This document shows, in pieces, positions 51,678 through 60,826 of a stretch of DNA of 64,000 nt. The position numbers and the translations under genes are program-made. Each line of letters starts with the position of its first letter. The first letter of the stretch is position 1. The stretch is taken from NCBI RefSeq assembly GCF_009806575.1, contig NZ_CP047095.1:4158001-4222000 (forward strand), read 5' to 3'. The DNA comes from Rossellomorea marisflavi (GTDB lineage: Bacteria > Bacillota > Bacilli > Bacillales > Bacillaceae_B). Below the pieces are notes generated by a model. That model was not told where the DNA came from, searched no databases, and saw nothing but the letters and a program-made list of their open reading frames with translations.

Positions 51678-53619
51678 TTCGCTTATCCTGAAGAATCTGA
51701 AGAAGAACATCAAGAATTACTACCTGTATGTATTCGCCCTTGTATTCGGTGTCGCCTTGTATTTTGCGTTCGTGACGCTGCAATTCGACCCGGCACTTGA
51801 TCAAACAAAGGGGGACGTAAAGGGTGCGGCCGCCATCAAGGTTTCTTCTTACCTCCTGGTGATCATCGTGGCGGTCTTTCTCCTGTATGCGAATACCATT
51901 TTCATCAAAAGGAGGAGCCGGGAAATCGGGCTGTTCCAGCTCATCGGGATGACTAAAAACCGGATCTTCAACCTGTTGACCGTAGAAAACGCCATCCTTT
52001 ACTTCGGTTCGATGGTGATCGGGATCCTTGCCGGGTTCTCCTTCTCGAAGTTGATCCTGATGGTCCTTTTCAAGGTGACCGGGGTGTCTTCAACCGCAGA
52101 GCTCCGATTCTCCGGAGACGCACTTCTCCAGACCATCATTGTATTCATCGGCATCTATCTCCTCATCATGATGATGAATGCCTTCTTTATCAAAAAACAA
52201 TCGATCCTTGCCTTATTCAATGTGAAGTCATCAACGGAGAATTCAATGAAAGGCATGTCGATCTGGGAAATCATCATGGGGCTTTGCGGAATCGGACTGA
52301 TAGCGGCGGGCTATTATGTATCTACCAGGCTCTTCGGAGGCGATTTCACCTCCATGACCGAATTATTCATGGCCATGGCGTTCATCCTTGGGTCTGTCAT
52401 CCTTGGAACCTATTTCTTTTATAAAGGGTCTGTAAGCTTCATCTTCAACGTGGTCAGGAAGCAACAAGGGGGCTACCTCAGCATCAATCAGGTGTTGTCC
52501 CTCTCATCGATCATGTTCCGGATGAAATCCAACTCCCTTCTCCTTACCGTCATCACCACGGTATCGGCCCTTGCCATCGGTCTCTTATCACTGACGTATA
52601 TCTCTTATTATTCAGCCGATAAAACCGCGATCAGCCAGACGCCGAACCACTTTGCCCTTCAGGATGAAAACGAACTGAAGATCTTTGAGGAGGCGCTGAA
52701 GGATAAAGAGATTCCGTACGATGTCACCAAGATCGAGGTGATACAGGTACAGGCAGATTTGTCTGCCATCATGAAGCAGAAAGAAAACGAAGGATTCCAG
52801 ATGGATACCCGTAATACCCAGATGGCTGTGATCAGCGATAAGGACGTGAAGGGAGTGAATCTCTCTCCTGGCGAAACGATCCTGACGGGCTACAGTGATA
52901 TGCTCAGCCGCTTCATCCCTATGAAGGATTCGGGCACGATCCTCTATAAAGGGAAGCAGACAAAGGTCCAAGAGGACTACCTGAGCATGGAGGATGATTT
53001 CTATGTTTCCTGGAAGTTCACAGGGGGAGGTTTCCCCATTGGAATCGTTGATGATACGGTATTCACCCAGCTAAAAAACGATCTGAATCCTTCCATTCAA
53101 AAGGAAACCAGTCTATATCTAGGGGTGGATGTGAAAGAAACGTCCCAGTTGAAAGATGCCAACAAGCTATTCAATCAAACGTTCGATCAGGAAACCACCC
53201 AATCCATCTCTCAACTCAACAACAAAGATCAACAACGGTCCAACATGGGGATCGCCATGTTCTGTGTTGCTTTCCTTGGACTTGCCTTCCTTGTCACATC
53301 AGGCTGCATCCTCTACTTCAAGCAGATGGATGAAAGCGAAGACGAGAAACCGAATTACACGATCCTGCGTAAGCTTGGATATACCCGTGGAGATCTTCTC
53401 CGAGGGATTCAATTCAAACAACTGTTCAACTTTGGGATTCCCCTCATGATCGGGCTCCTCCACAGCTACTTTGCCGTCAAGTCGGGCTGGTTTTTCTTCG
53501 GGAACGACTTTTGGACTCCAACCTTGATCGTCATGGGTGTGTATGCCGTTCTTTATTCCATCTTCGGCATCCTGTCGGTTCTCTATTATCAGAAAGTCAT
53601 CAGGGACTCCCTGTCATGA
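51667..53619 (+). CDS. bceB: BceB-like FtsX-domain permease
   Basis: A 650-residue permease with ten membrane helices and the large extracytoplasmic domain between helices 7 and 8 (about residues 320-525) typical of BceB. That domain carries peptide specificity. FtsX-like stretches are in the first half ([19 protein letters not shown]) and again near the end ([20 protein letters not shown]). It completes the RS-AB module. Substrate peptide is not predictable from sequence. Confidence 0.94.
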   Translation: MNVNSLILKNLKKNIKNYYLYVFALVFGVALYFAFVTLQFDPALDQTKGDVKGAAAIKVSSYLLVIIVAVFLLYANTIFIKRRSREIGLFQLIGMTKNRIFNLLTVENAILYFGSMVIGILAGFSFSKLILMVLFKVTGVSSTAELRFSGDALLQTIIVFIGIYLLIMMMNAFFIKKQSILALFNVKSSTENSMKGMSIWEIIMGLCGIGLIAAGYYVSTRLFGGDFTSMTELFMAMAFILGSVILGTYFFYKGSVSFIFNVVRKQQGGYLSINQVLSLSSIMFRMKSNSLLLTVITTVSALAIGLLSLTYISYYSADKTAISQTPNHFALQDENELKIFEEALKDKEIPYDVTKIEVIQVQADLSAIMKQKENEGFQMDTRNTQMAVISDKDVKGVNLSPGETILTGYSDMLSRFIPMKDSGTILYKGKQTKVQEDYLSMEDDFYVSWKFTGGGFPIGIVDDTVFTQLKNDLNPSIQKETSLYLGVDVKETSQLKDANKLFNQTFDQETTQSISQLNNKDQQRSNMGIAMFCVAFLGLAFLVTSGCILYFKQMDESEDEKPNYTILRKLGYTRGDLLRGIQFKQLFNFGIPLMIGLLHSYFAVKSGWFFFGNDFWTPTLIVMGVYAVLYSIFGILSVLYYQKVIRDSLS

Positions 53620-53689
53620 AGTGAAGAGGTTGGGATAAAACGAACCATTTAATGACGAACACGATCAGGTTTTTTATACCGCTTATGAT

Positions 53690-53800
53690 TTCCGTGCAAG
53701 ACTACACTTTCCGCGGGTAGCCCGTGAGCCTCCCCGGCAGGCCGTCTCACATCAGCTACTCTTCCCGCTGGAGTCTTCGTCTTGCACTCCAATCAACCGC
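53690..53800. repeat. Dispersed Bacillaceae REP-like element
   Basis: It contains CTTTCCGCGGGTAGCCCGTG, GAGCCTCC, then CCGCTGGAGTC and CACTCCAATCAACC. It is related to, but not the same as, the 21171-21508 repeats. It lies between bceB and a bidirectional terminator; no gene is seen in 53620-53841. Confidence 0.6.
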
Positions 53801-53840
53801 TGGTAACAATGAAATACAAATGGTCATGAAACAAAGTAAA

Positions 53841-53887
53841 AACCCGCATTCATTTGCCTTATCGCAGGGCAAATGAATGCGGGTTTC
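53841..53887. terminator. Bidirectional terminator after bceB
   Basis: An 18-bp stem with arms AACCCGCATTCATTTGCC and its complement and a 9-nt loop has A and T runs on either side. It lies between convergent bceB and the next minus-strand gene. Confidence 0.88.
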
Positions 53888-53925
53888 ACCATGACTATAA
53901 CAGGGTTTCCCAGCCTTTTCCTCGT

Positions 53926-54843
53926 TTATATATGGAATAGTCTCCGTGGACTAAGACAGGCAAACAAAGAGAGGATACCCAGGAAAAACTCATAGAAAAT
54001 CACCATGACAGCAATCTCAAGCCAGCCATCCGCTTCCCATGCCTGCATATTCACACATAGGATGGCCACCACTACAAGCAGTGGTATCTGCCCTTTCAAC
54101 TGGAACATCATCCCGCGCTTAATTGAGAATTTTTTCACTTCCGCTTTATGCGGTGACAGGACTTCTTTTGCCTGAAGGACCAGCCGCTCCACATACTCTG
54201 CAACCCCGATCTTCTTCAATCCCAGGAAGAAAGAATCCTCTACCGTCTCAGGGTCAAGAAGCCATACGTACCCTTCTCCTGCAATAAATGCTTCCTCCCG
54301 ATAAGAAGTCAGCCTGCCCGGAAAGATGGTTGTCACAACATTCGGGGGCCCGTATCCTTTTTCCTTGAACTCTCTCACGGTTTTTCGTTCTTCTTCAGAA
54401 ACCCCTTCTTCTTCCAAAAGCTCATTCCATTCGTCCTCTTCGAATGAATCCTCATAGATCAGCCACTTCTGGATTTTCACTTCCTCCACCTGCACAGTTT
54501 CCTGTTCTTCCTGCAGGGCAAAGAAATCCTTGAACAGCTCCTCCATACCCTCATGGTAAGGCTGGAACCAGAAGGTGTATTGATCACCTTCAACCCATTC
54601 CACAAGTGCCTCTTTCCCCGATGAAGCATGAAGAGCCATGCCCCTTTGTTCTTCCGCATGATAAAAGATAGACATGCTGCTTTTCCCTATACATGATATG
54701 ACCCGATCAGAAAAATCACTTCCTGCTGCCGGAGGAATCTCGTTCAATCCGTATTGCTTTTTTATATTTTTTGATTGTCTACCGTATCCTCCTTCTTTCA
54801 ATAACGATGCAAAGTCCGATGCACTGAGCGTCAGCTTTTTCAT
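53926..54843 (-). CDS. Uncharacterised protein with two C-terminal membrane helices
   Basis: A 305-residue protein, with the start at ATG 54843, behind GAAGGAGGGG; a longer frame to 54972 would enter the upstream gene. I see no known family. Residues 1-235 are soluble and acidic (EEDEWNELLEEEGVSEEER), and two membrane helices lie at about 245-265 and 270-295. The 5' part has an alternating pattern consistent with a mixed alpha/beta domain. It starts 13 nt after the small membrane protein upstream and may be part of a two- or three-gene operon. Confidence 0.72.
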   Translation of the reverse strand: MKKLTLSASDFASLLKEGGYGRQSKNIKKQYGLNEIPPAAGSDFSDRVISCIGKSSMSIFYHAEEQRGMALHASSGKEALVEWVEGDQYTFWFQPYHEGMEELFKDFFALQEEQETVQVEEVKIQKWLIYEDSFEEDEWNELLEEEGVSEEERKTVREFKEKGYGPPNVVTTIFPGRLTSYREEAFIAGEGYVWLLDPETVEDSFFLGLKKIGVAEYVERLVLQAKEVLSPHKAEVKKFSIKRGMMFQLKGQIPLLVVVAILCVNMQAWEADGWLEIAVMVIFYEFFLGILSLFACLSPRRLFHI

Positions 54844-54856
54844 CTCATCCCCTCCT

Positions 54857-55225
54857 TCACACTTCAAATACGAATGATACCAACATACTGAGTATGAACA
54901 ACACCAATGCATATAAAATGCCCAATGCTTTATTGACGATAAACGGAAGCCGACAGAGCACGAGCTGGACATGGTGATTAAGGATCATGCCCGGCCATAG
55001 GACAAATTTCAGGACTGTTTGAAAAAAGGTATCTTTATGATCATGAATCCGATATTCATAGAAAGCGATCACCACCAGTTGATTAAAAACGGACCATAGA
55101 GCACATAGCCCATTTATGAAAAAGAAGACCGGAAGATAAGAGCTTGGAAAAGGCAGCCCCATCTGATAAGGAAAAAAAGAAATGAGACAAACAGCCACCA
55201 CCATCGCGATCGCTCGCTTCATCAT
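54857..55225 (-). CDS. Small uncharacterised membrane protein
   Basis: A 122-residue protein with three to four membrane helices (residues 5-22, 30-50, 70-85, 100-120). No family is recognised. The start is one of two adjacent ATG codons behind GAGGTG. It is upstream of, and likely cotranscribed with, the two-helix membrane protein. A terminator from the upstream lipoprotein gene separates this transcript. Confidence 0.65.
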   Translation of the reverse strand: MMKRAIAMVVAVCLISFFPYQMGLPFPSSYLPVFFFINGLCALWSVFNQLVVIAFYEYRIHDHKDTFFQTVLKFVLWPGMILNHHVQLVLCRLPFIVNKALGILYALVLFILSMLVSFVFEV

Positions 55226-55248
55226 TGTCACCTCGTCATCCAAAGAGT

Positions 55249-55280
55249 AAAAAGGCCCCTTCCGCCTGGGGAAGGGGCTT
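55249..55280 (-). terminator. Terminator after the lipoprotein gene
   Basis: AAGCCCCTTCC, a loop and GGAAGGGGCCT precede TTTTTAC on the minus strand, 11 nt after the lipoprotein stop. Confidence 0.8.
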
Positions 55281-55291
55281 CAGCGTCACAA

Positions 55292-55951
55292 TCAGTTAGA
55301 AAACTGTTGATTGTCGGGTTGGTAATCCACATTGTATTTTTTAGCCAGATCACTCATGGCCATGTGATATTCCTGTGCTGCCAGAAGGTATTCCTGCGCC
55401 ACCGCATTCGATTCTTCAATCAAAGAAACGTCCTGCTTTTCGATCCCTTCTTTCTGGAGCATGAGGGCCTCATGGTAAGTCGCTACAATATCTTTCAATT
55501 TAGCCGTCATAGGCTCAAGTTCATCAAACGGAGTTTCAATGTTTTCAGCCGTGTCCACCGCTTTTTCATAAGTCGGGATGACCTCTTTGGTCAAGACTTC
55601 GTACATCTCTTCATCGTTTGTATAGTTCTCTCCTGATACACCTTGAAGGGCCATAACAGCCTCGGTTTCATAATCCGCAATTTTGCGTACATCATCGTTA
55701 ATATACGTAATGAGGGCTTCCTGTTTCTCAGCATCGGAGAGATCTTTTTTTGGCTCTTCTTTCTTGGCCGTATCCTCTTTATCGGCTTCTTCCTTGCTTT
55801 CGTCTTTAGTGGCTTCTTCTTTTTTGCTGTCGTCCTTCTTCTCTGTTTGAGCGCTCTCTTTTTTCTCCGACTTTTCGTCAGAAGACGTGCTCTGGCTGCA
55901 GCCCATCACGATGAATGATAAAGCCACGAGCATGATGATTAATTTTTTCAC
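55292..55951 (-). CDS. Lipoprotein with Lys/Glu-rich linker
   Basis: A 219-residue lipoprotein from the GTG at 55951. A lipobox FIVMGC places the lipid-modified Cys at position 18. A highly charged Lys/Glu/Asp/Ser linker (about 25-75) is followed by a helical domain (about 75-215) of unknown fold. No function is known. A TTG six codons up is less likely than the GTG, which has a GAGAGG site. Confidence 0.75.
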   Translation of the reverse strand: MKKLIIMLVALSFIVMGCSQSTSSDEKSEKKESAQTEKKDDSKKEEATKDESKEEADKEDTAKKEEPKKDLSDAEKQEALITYINDDVRKIADYETEAVMALQGVSGENYTNDEEMYEVLTKEVIPTYEKAVDTAENIETPFDELEPMTAKLKDIVATYHEALMLQKEGIEKQDVSLIEESNAVAQEYLLAAQEYHMAMSDLAKKYNVDYQPDNQQFSN

Positions 55952-55969
55952 GCTGATCCATCCTCTCAA

Positions 55970-56473
55970 GATTGTTTTGGTTATTTAAGAAATCAATGGC
56001 TTCTTCCGCTTCATCCATGAACGCGAGACAGCAATCAATTAATTAAAAAATCGCTTCTGCCAATATCCCCATCGTTCCGGGTCCATTGGCGTCATCATGG
56101 CTTATCCCTGGATCATCAGGGACACACCCACTAAAAATTCCAATCTTTTCAACTATAGCATGATTGGTAAAATACTGTTATGATAGCATCTGTTTATTTT
56201 TGGATGCAGCTCACCTGGGTTATTAGCCTCAAAAATTCCGTTGTCTGGAAGGAGATTACCTTCTACTATTTCATACATCAGGGGTGCTTAATAATAATGT
56301 AGGTCTTTTAGGCTATACCTTTTTATTTACTTTATTTCGTAAGGAAACTACTACTTTTTCATCAGTCGACCAATTGTTGAGCATATAGTCTCCAACAGTT
56401 TGGACTACATGTTAAATATCACTTATAAAGGAAAGTTAAACCTTTTATGAGAAATATTATTTTAAGGTAAACC
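55970..56473. other. Long intergenic region with no clear gene
   Basis: About 500 nt of AT-rich sequence. No open frame with a ribosome binding site of meaningful length was seen on either strand. It includes a TATGATAG box near 56181 and the start of the SigW promoter at its right edge. Confidence 0.4.
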
Positions 56474-56500
56474 TGAAACCATTCATTCCATATATCCGTA
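56474..56500 (+). promoter_or_regulatory. SigW-type promoter before ydbS
   Basis: TGAAAC (56474-56479), a 17-nt spacer and CGTA (56497-56500) fit the SigW consensus TGAAAC-N16/17-CGTA. In B. subtilis ydbST belongs to the SigW regulon, which supports the match. Confidence 0.65.
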
Positions 56501-56523
56501 TAACAGGTGAGGTGAAAGACAGA

Positions 56524-57030
56524 ATGTACATACACATTGAAGAACCAACCGAAAAGATATCAAAAGATGCCGTCCAGATGTGGCGGCTGACCAATACCAT
56601 CGGGCATGCTATTGCACTGATCATCATTGCAGTGCTCCTGTACTGCACGGATTATTTCCACTGGTATGGGTGGGTGAGTCCTGTCCTGTACTCTTTGGGA
56701 GGACTCCTGATCCTATCCGCCCTGTACTCCATTCTCCTGGAACCGGTTTTCGTCCAGCGCCATTGGCGGTACCGGATCGATGAAGAGTTCATCCAGCTCA
56801 AGAACGGGAAGTGGAATACGAAGCATGTGGTCATACCCATGGAGAAAGTCGAATATGTACGAACGGAGCAGGGACCTTTCTTACGCAAATATGGGCTGTA
56901 CGATTTAGAGGTGGGTACCACCACATCAAATCATACGATCCCTGCCATCCCGCAGGCTGAAGCAGAGCGGCTAAAGGCCGTCATCGCAACCTACGCGAAA
57001 GTCCGGGATGAGGAGGAGGAAGCCATATGA
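56524..57030 (+). CDS. ydbS: PH (bPH2) domain membrane protein, YdbS-like
   Basis: A 168-residue protein from the ATG at 56524 behind GAGGTG. Two membrane helices (about 28-70) precede a bacterial PH domain: YRIDEEFIQLKNGKWNTKHVVIPMEKVEYVRTEQGPFLRKYGLYDLEVGT. Its stop overlaps the next gene by 4 nt. It pairs with a YdbT-like protein. In B. subtilis these proteins add resistance to the LCI-like bacteriocin class; a similar role here is inferred. Confidence 0.85.
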   Translation: MYIHIEEPTEKISKDAVQMWRLTNTIGHAIALIIIAVLLYCTDYFHWYGWVSPVLYSLGGLLILSALYSILLEPVFVQRHWRYRIDEEFIQLKNGKWNTKHVVIPMEKVEYVRTEQGPFLRKYGLYDLEVGTTTSNHTIPAIPQAEAERLKAVIATYAKVRDEEEEAI

Positions 57031-58469
57031 GCGGCATCCAGCGGTTCCACCCTGCCTTTCTTGTTGTGGAGCTTGTGTCTTTTGTAAAAGGGATTTTCTT
57101 TGTTTATTTCTTTTTATTCGTCCTGAAAGCCCAATCCACTTCCGGATGGGTGGTATGGGGAAGATACATCCTCATTGCCTGGTCGGTCTGGGCCATCGTG
57201 AATATCTTCTTGAAATGGAGATTTCACGGCTATGAAGTGACCGAGAGGACGATTGTTCTCCATGAAGGGGTATTGGTGAAAACACGGCGGACGGCGGGGC
57301 TGGACCGCGTTCACAACCAGACCTCCAACACGACATTTGTCCACAAATGGTTCGGCCTTACATCGTTGAAACTTGAGACCGGGACTTCCGGTGATCACGG
57401 GGAGATAGAGTTTCCCGTGATCACCCAAGAAGAAAAAGAACGGATCCTTTCCCTGATCGGATTGCAACAGCAGGAGAACGGAAGCAGGGAAGGGGATGAG
57501 TTCTTTGAGGCGGAAACCGTCCGGACGATGCGCTTCCAGTCAAAGAAAAAAGACCTGATCCGGGCTTCCTTTACGTCTTTGAGCTTTCTTGCGATCTTCC
57601 CGCTCCTCAGTGCCGCCTATTCGAACCTTGCCGTGTTCTTCAATCTTGAAGACGGGGCGGAAGGAGCATGGGATTACCTGGTCCTCCACTGGTGGATGCT
57701 GATCATTCTATTTGTCATTGCCCTTCTCATTTCATCGGTCATCGGCTATGTACGGGTCTATTTGAAATACGGGAAGTTCACGATCAGCGACGATCATGAT
57801 AAGATCTACATCGAAAAAGGAGTGGCGAACGTGACCCACTTCTCCATCCCGAAGCGGAACGTACAGGCCGTCGTGGTGGAGCAATCGATTTTGAAGCGTC
57901 TCTTGGGCCTTGCATCAGTCAAGCTGATCAGTGCCGGATCTTCGGAGCTTGAAAGCGAGGAAACGAGCTCCCTCTACCCATTCCTGCCGAAGCATGAAGC
58001 CTATCGCATCATACAGGACATGCTTCCCCATTATGAAATCCAAGAAGAAATGAGGCGCTTTCCACGACATGTTCTTTGGGCAAAGCTTCTCAGGCCTTAT
58101 TATGTAACCGCCCTGTCCATTGCAGGCTTCCTTATTTTCAAGCCAACCTTTCTATGGGTTTCGGCCATTCTCTTTATGGTGGCAATCATTCTGAGGGTAC
58201 TCGACTACACCTTTACAAGCTACATCCGTCACGGGGACCTGATCCAGATCCGGAGCGGCGCCCTCACGACAGAAACCTTTGTAACCCATAAACGAAGGAT
58301 CCAACAGGCCACCGTCACCCACTCATGGCTACAGCGCCGATTCGGGATTGCCACTCTTTCCTTTACCAACAGGGCCGATCCCACCCACGTCAGCGAGCTT
58401 TACGGGGTATCCAGGGAAGAAGCCGGTGAATTCTATGATTGGTACAGACAAAAATCCGCTTCGTCTTAA
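57027..58469 (+). CDS. ydbT: PH domain membrane protein, YdbT-like
   Basis: A 480-residue protein with three PH-like repeats (about 60-145, 245-325, 390-475) and pairs of membrane helices at about 10-60, 180-240 and 350-385. Repeated motifs include VHNQTSNTTFVHKWFGLTSLKLETG, IPKRNVQAVVVEQSILKRLLGLASVKL and KRRIQQATVTHSWLQRRFGIATLSF. Its start overlaps ydbS. Probably a cell envelope resistance function under SigW. Confidence 0.86.
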   Translation: MSGIQRFHPAFLVVELVSFVKGIFFVYFFLFVLKAQSTSGWVVWGRYILIAWSVWAIVNIFLKWRFHGYEVTERTIVLHEGVLVKTRRTAGLDRVHNQTSNTTFVHKWFGLTSLKLETGTSGDHGEIEFPVITQEEKERILSLIGLQQQENGSREGDEFFEAETVRTMRFQSKKKDLIRASFTSLSFLAIFPLLSAAYSNLAVFFNLEDGAEGAWDYLVLHWWMLIILFVIALLISSVIGYVRVYLKYGKFTISDDHDKIYIEKGVANVTHFSIPKRNVQAVVVEQSILKRLLGLASVKLISAGSSELESEETSSLYPFLPKHEAYRIIQDMLPHYEIQEEMRRFPRHVLWAKLLRPYYVTALSIAGFLIFKPTFLWVSAILFMVAIILRVLDYTFTSYIRHGDLIQIRSGALTTETFVTHKRRIQQATVTHSWLQRRFGIATLSFTNRADPTHVSELYGVSREEAGEFYDWYRQKSASS

Positions 58470-58492
58470 GCAGACGGGCGGATTTATTTTTT
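58452..58492 (+). terminator. Terminator after ydbT
   Basis: AAATCCGC and GCGGATTT pair across an 18-nt loop with its own short helix, followed by T runs. It overlaps the ydbT stop codon. Confidence 0.7.
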
Positions 58493-58526
58493 GAAGACGA
58501 ATAAGATTGAGAATTATTATCAATAC

Positions 58527-58560
58527 TAAAAAAACAAGACAACCCCTTGGTTGCCTTGTT
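58527..58560 (-). terminator. Terminator after the DUF1540 gene
   Basis: On the minus strand AACAAGGCAACC, a 5-nt loop and GGTTGTCTTG precede a run of seven T, starting 10 nt after the stop of the 51-residue gene. Confidence 0.85.
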
Positions 58561-58569
58561 CTTCTTGAA

Positions 58570-58725
58570 TTACATACCAGGTTCGAACGTCTTACAGTCG
58601 GTTTCCTTGCTGTCATGGGCTTCATTTCCTCTGTGACTCACCACAAAGATCTGATCAGCCGAGCAGCGTTTACCCTCTTTGTTGTAGCGGCAGTTACTGA
58701 CTTCGCAAAGTACATCCTGTGCCAT
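58570..58725 (-). CDS. DUF1540 small Cys-rich protein
   Basis: A 51-residue protein with GGAGGTGA upstream. Its residues match DUF1540: Cys7 and Cys12 in VLCEVSNCRYN, Cys21 in GKRCSADQI, and Cys44 near the end (ETDCKTF). Four conserved Cys in a protein of about 50 residues suggest a small zinc-binding unit. DUF1540 proteins are common in spore formers, of unknown function. Confidence 0.85.
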   Translation of the reverse strand: MAQDVLCEVSNCRYNKEGKRCSADQIFVVSHRGNEAHDSKETDCKTFEPGM

Positions 58726-58795
58726 ATCATTCACCTCCCCGTATCATTTAGAATTTACTTTTTTGGGGAGGTTCATACAGGCCTTTTGTGATCAT

Positions 58796-59773
58796 TCATT
58801 CCTCTTCAGGTGGAAAACATCGATCGAAATCCTCCCTGGCTTTCACATCCTGGACGGTGCATAGAGGTTCTTCTTCCAAGTTAAACATGTTTGTGGACGA
58901 AATCGGATATGCCCCATACCCATTCTCCTGTAGGTATTGAATGACGGGAAGGGCTGCTGATGGAGAATCCGTTGCCATTTCTATGTAATAATAGGGATTG
59001 ACACTTCCTGACTCTTCCAGAAAATCTACATGTTCCGCCTTCGCCATGACCAACCTCGGTTGATAATCATACGATAAGGAACTAACCAGTTCATATAACT
59101 CTTCATTTAAATCCAACTTATTTTCGTCTTCCTTGAACTTAAAATAGTTATTCACCTCTTCGGAAAAAGAAGCTTCATCCCCTGATCCGAAAGGACCGAA
59201 AAGGTGTTTGTTTTGTCCTTCTTCCAGTTGGAGGACGGCTTTAGTTTGGACCGGAGCCATTTTCTCCCTCATGGAATTCAACAGGCTCACCACTTTGTCT
59301 GCATCAAACTCGTCGACATCGGTTGAAGCACGATAAGTAATGACCGGCTCCTCACTACCAAGTCGATCTTCAAGATGCGTCTCCTCGACCACCTCGAGAT
59401 AATTAATCTCTTCACCCTCCAAATCGGCCATCAATCCTTTGTACTCTTGATCGTTTTCACTTAAGTATTCGTGTTTATCCCGAATATACTCATCTTCAAA
59501 GTTCTTCAACCTGGACTCGATGCTACCGGTGAAGGTGAAATCATCCTCCTTCGATTCGAATTCAAGAAGGCGGGTATCACCGAAAATCGCCATCAATACG
59601 ATGATCAGCGTGGATCCCATGCCGTAATCCTTTTTCATCGATGTCATCTCAAACTCTTCTCCGTACTTTTCGCTGAGTTCTTTTTCTGTATACTCCTTGA
59701 CACGTTCTTCATACGTCTGACATCCAGACGTGATGATAACCGATAAGCCGAGGATCAAGAGCAGCTTTTTCAT
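58796..59773 (-). CDS. Uncharacterised lipoprotein
   Basis: A 325-residue lipoprotein with lipobox IITSGC (lipid-modified Cys18). A hydrophobic segment near 53-65 (STLIIVLMAIFGD) may insert in the membrane. The rest is acidic and soluble, with no known family. It is monocistronic, in a stretch of envelope-type genes. Confidence 0.72.
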   Translation of the reverse strand: MKKLLLILGLSVIITSGCQTYEERVKEYTEKELSEKYGEEFEMTSMKKDYGMGSTLIIVLMAIFGDTRLLEFESKEDDFTFTGSIESRLKNFEDEYIRDKHEYLSENDQEYKGLMADLEGEEINYLEVVEETHLEDRLGSEEPVITYRASTDVDEFDADKVVSLLNSMREKMAPVQTKAVLQLEEGQNKHLFGPFGSGDEASFSEEVNNYFKFKEDENKLDLNEELYELVSSLSYDYQPRLVMAKAEHVDFLEESGSVNPYYYIEMATDSPSAALPVIQYLQENGYGAYPISSTNMFNLEEEPLCTVQDVKAREDFDRCFPPEEE

Positions 59774-59891
59774 ATGTATCCCTCATTTCTATTAAGCCCG
59801 CAATTCAAATTATTTACATTATTAAAAGGTTATACCACATGAGTTGGGAAGTTAAAACCTCTATACAGCCTTATTCACAGAAAAAGACTGA

Positions 59892-59922
59892 AAATCCGGT
59901 CACTCGATCATTAACCGGATTT
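59892..59922 (-). terminator. Terminator after the ABC operon
   Basis: AAATCCGGT and ACCGGATTT pair across a 13-nt loop, and a T-rich stretch follows on the minus strand. It ends the ABC-transporter transcript past the small membrane gene. Confidence 0.75.
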
Positions 59923-59967
59923 AGCTTGCGATGGCTGCTCCTTCTCCATCTGTCTGCCAATTTGTTA

Positions 59968-60141
59968 TCAGGCTCTCTTGTTTTTAAGGTAATCGGTCAA
60001 TGTCACACCCAGGACCGCGATCAGAATGAGCGAGATGATGACCGAATCCTTCATATTCCCTTGAAAGAGCGAGAAACCGAGGGGAATACCGGCAAACATG
60101 ACGAACAAGAGGCTTGATAAGAATAGGTGTTTCTTCGTCAT
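59968..60141 (-). CDS. Small membrane protein of the ABC operon
   Basis: A 57-residue protein with two hydrophobic helices (residues about 6-24 and 33-48) and a Lys/Arg-rich end. Its ATG overlaps the stop codon of the ABC ATP-binding protein (ATGA), so the genes are translated together. The ribosome binding site GGAGG lies in the ATPase gene. It may be a small subunit or regulator of the exporter. Confidence 0.7.
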   Translation of the reverse strand: MTKKHLFLSSLLFVMFAGIPLGFSLFQGNMKDSVIISLILIAVLGVTLTDYLKNKRA

Positions 60142-60821
60142 GAATTGACCTCCTCCTGCATCATATGGATAAAGTAATCTTCCAAGCTAGAATGGGTCTC
60201 AGAAATGGTTTTAAGCGGTACCTTTTCCCCGAGAATCCTTCCATCTTGAATAAGGACGCAGGAGTCACAGAATTCCTGGGCGACACTGAGCTGATGCGTG
60301 GATAACAAGATGGCATTGCCCTCGGCGGCATACGCCCTCAGAAGATCCTTAACCAGCCTCATGTTCAAAGGATCGATACCGGAGATGAACTCATCAAGGA
60401 GCAGTACATTTGGCTGCGGGATGAGCGCTGTGTACAGGGCCACCTTCTTCTTATTACCGAAGGACAGCTCTTTTATTTTCTTCTCCAGCTCTTCCTCCAA
60501 CCGGAAAGCCGTGTGATCCGGGAGTGCGTTCACCCGGTGGAGCTCCTTCATCATCTGTATATATTCCCGGACCGTCAGCTCTTCATAAAGAAGCGGATCA
60601 TCCGGTATGAATACGGATGTACCATCGATGTCGATTTCTCCTTGATCTGCTTTGTATAGCCCTGCGGCAACTTTAAGTGTCGTCGTTTTCCCGGCTCCAT
60701 TCTGACCTAGGAAAGCAACGATCTCTCCCCTGGAGACCGAGAAGCCGACATCGCGTATGATGGCCTTTTCGCCTATGGATTTTGTAATATGACTGATCTG
60801 GATACGTTCGTTCATTTCCAT
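60138..60821 (-). CDS. ABC transporter ATP-binding protein (Ecs/Yth type)
   Basis: A 227-residue ATPase, with Walker A GQNGAGKTTTLK at about 39-50, signature LSFGNKKKVAL, Walker B VLLLDEFISGIDP, and the switch His in LLSTHQLSVAQEFCD. It pairs with the large permease directly upstream, 5 nt away. It belongs to the exporter group, in sequence near EcsA/YthP-type proteins. Substrate unknown. Confidence 0.9.
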   Translation of the reverse strand: MEMNERIQISHITKSIGEKAIIRDVGFSVSRGEIVAFLGQNGAGKTTTLKVAAGLYKADQGEIDIDGTSVFIPDDPLLYEELTVREYIQMMKELHRVNALPDHTAFRLEEELEKKIKELSFGNKKKVALYTALIPQPNVLLLDEFISGIDPLNMRLVKDLLRAYAAEGNAILLSTHQLSVAQEFCDSCVLIQDGRILGEKVPLKTISETHSSLEDYFIHMMQEEVNS

Positions 60822-60826
60822 TCCTC

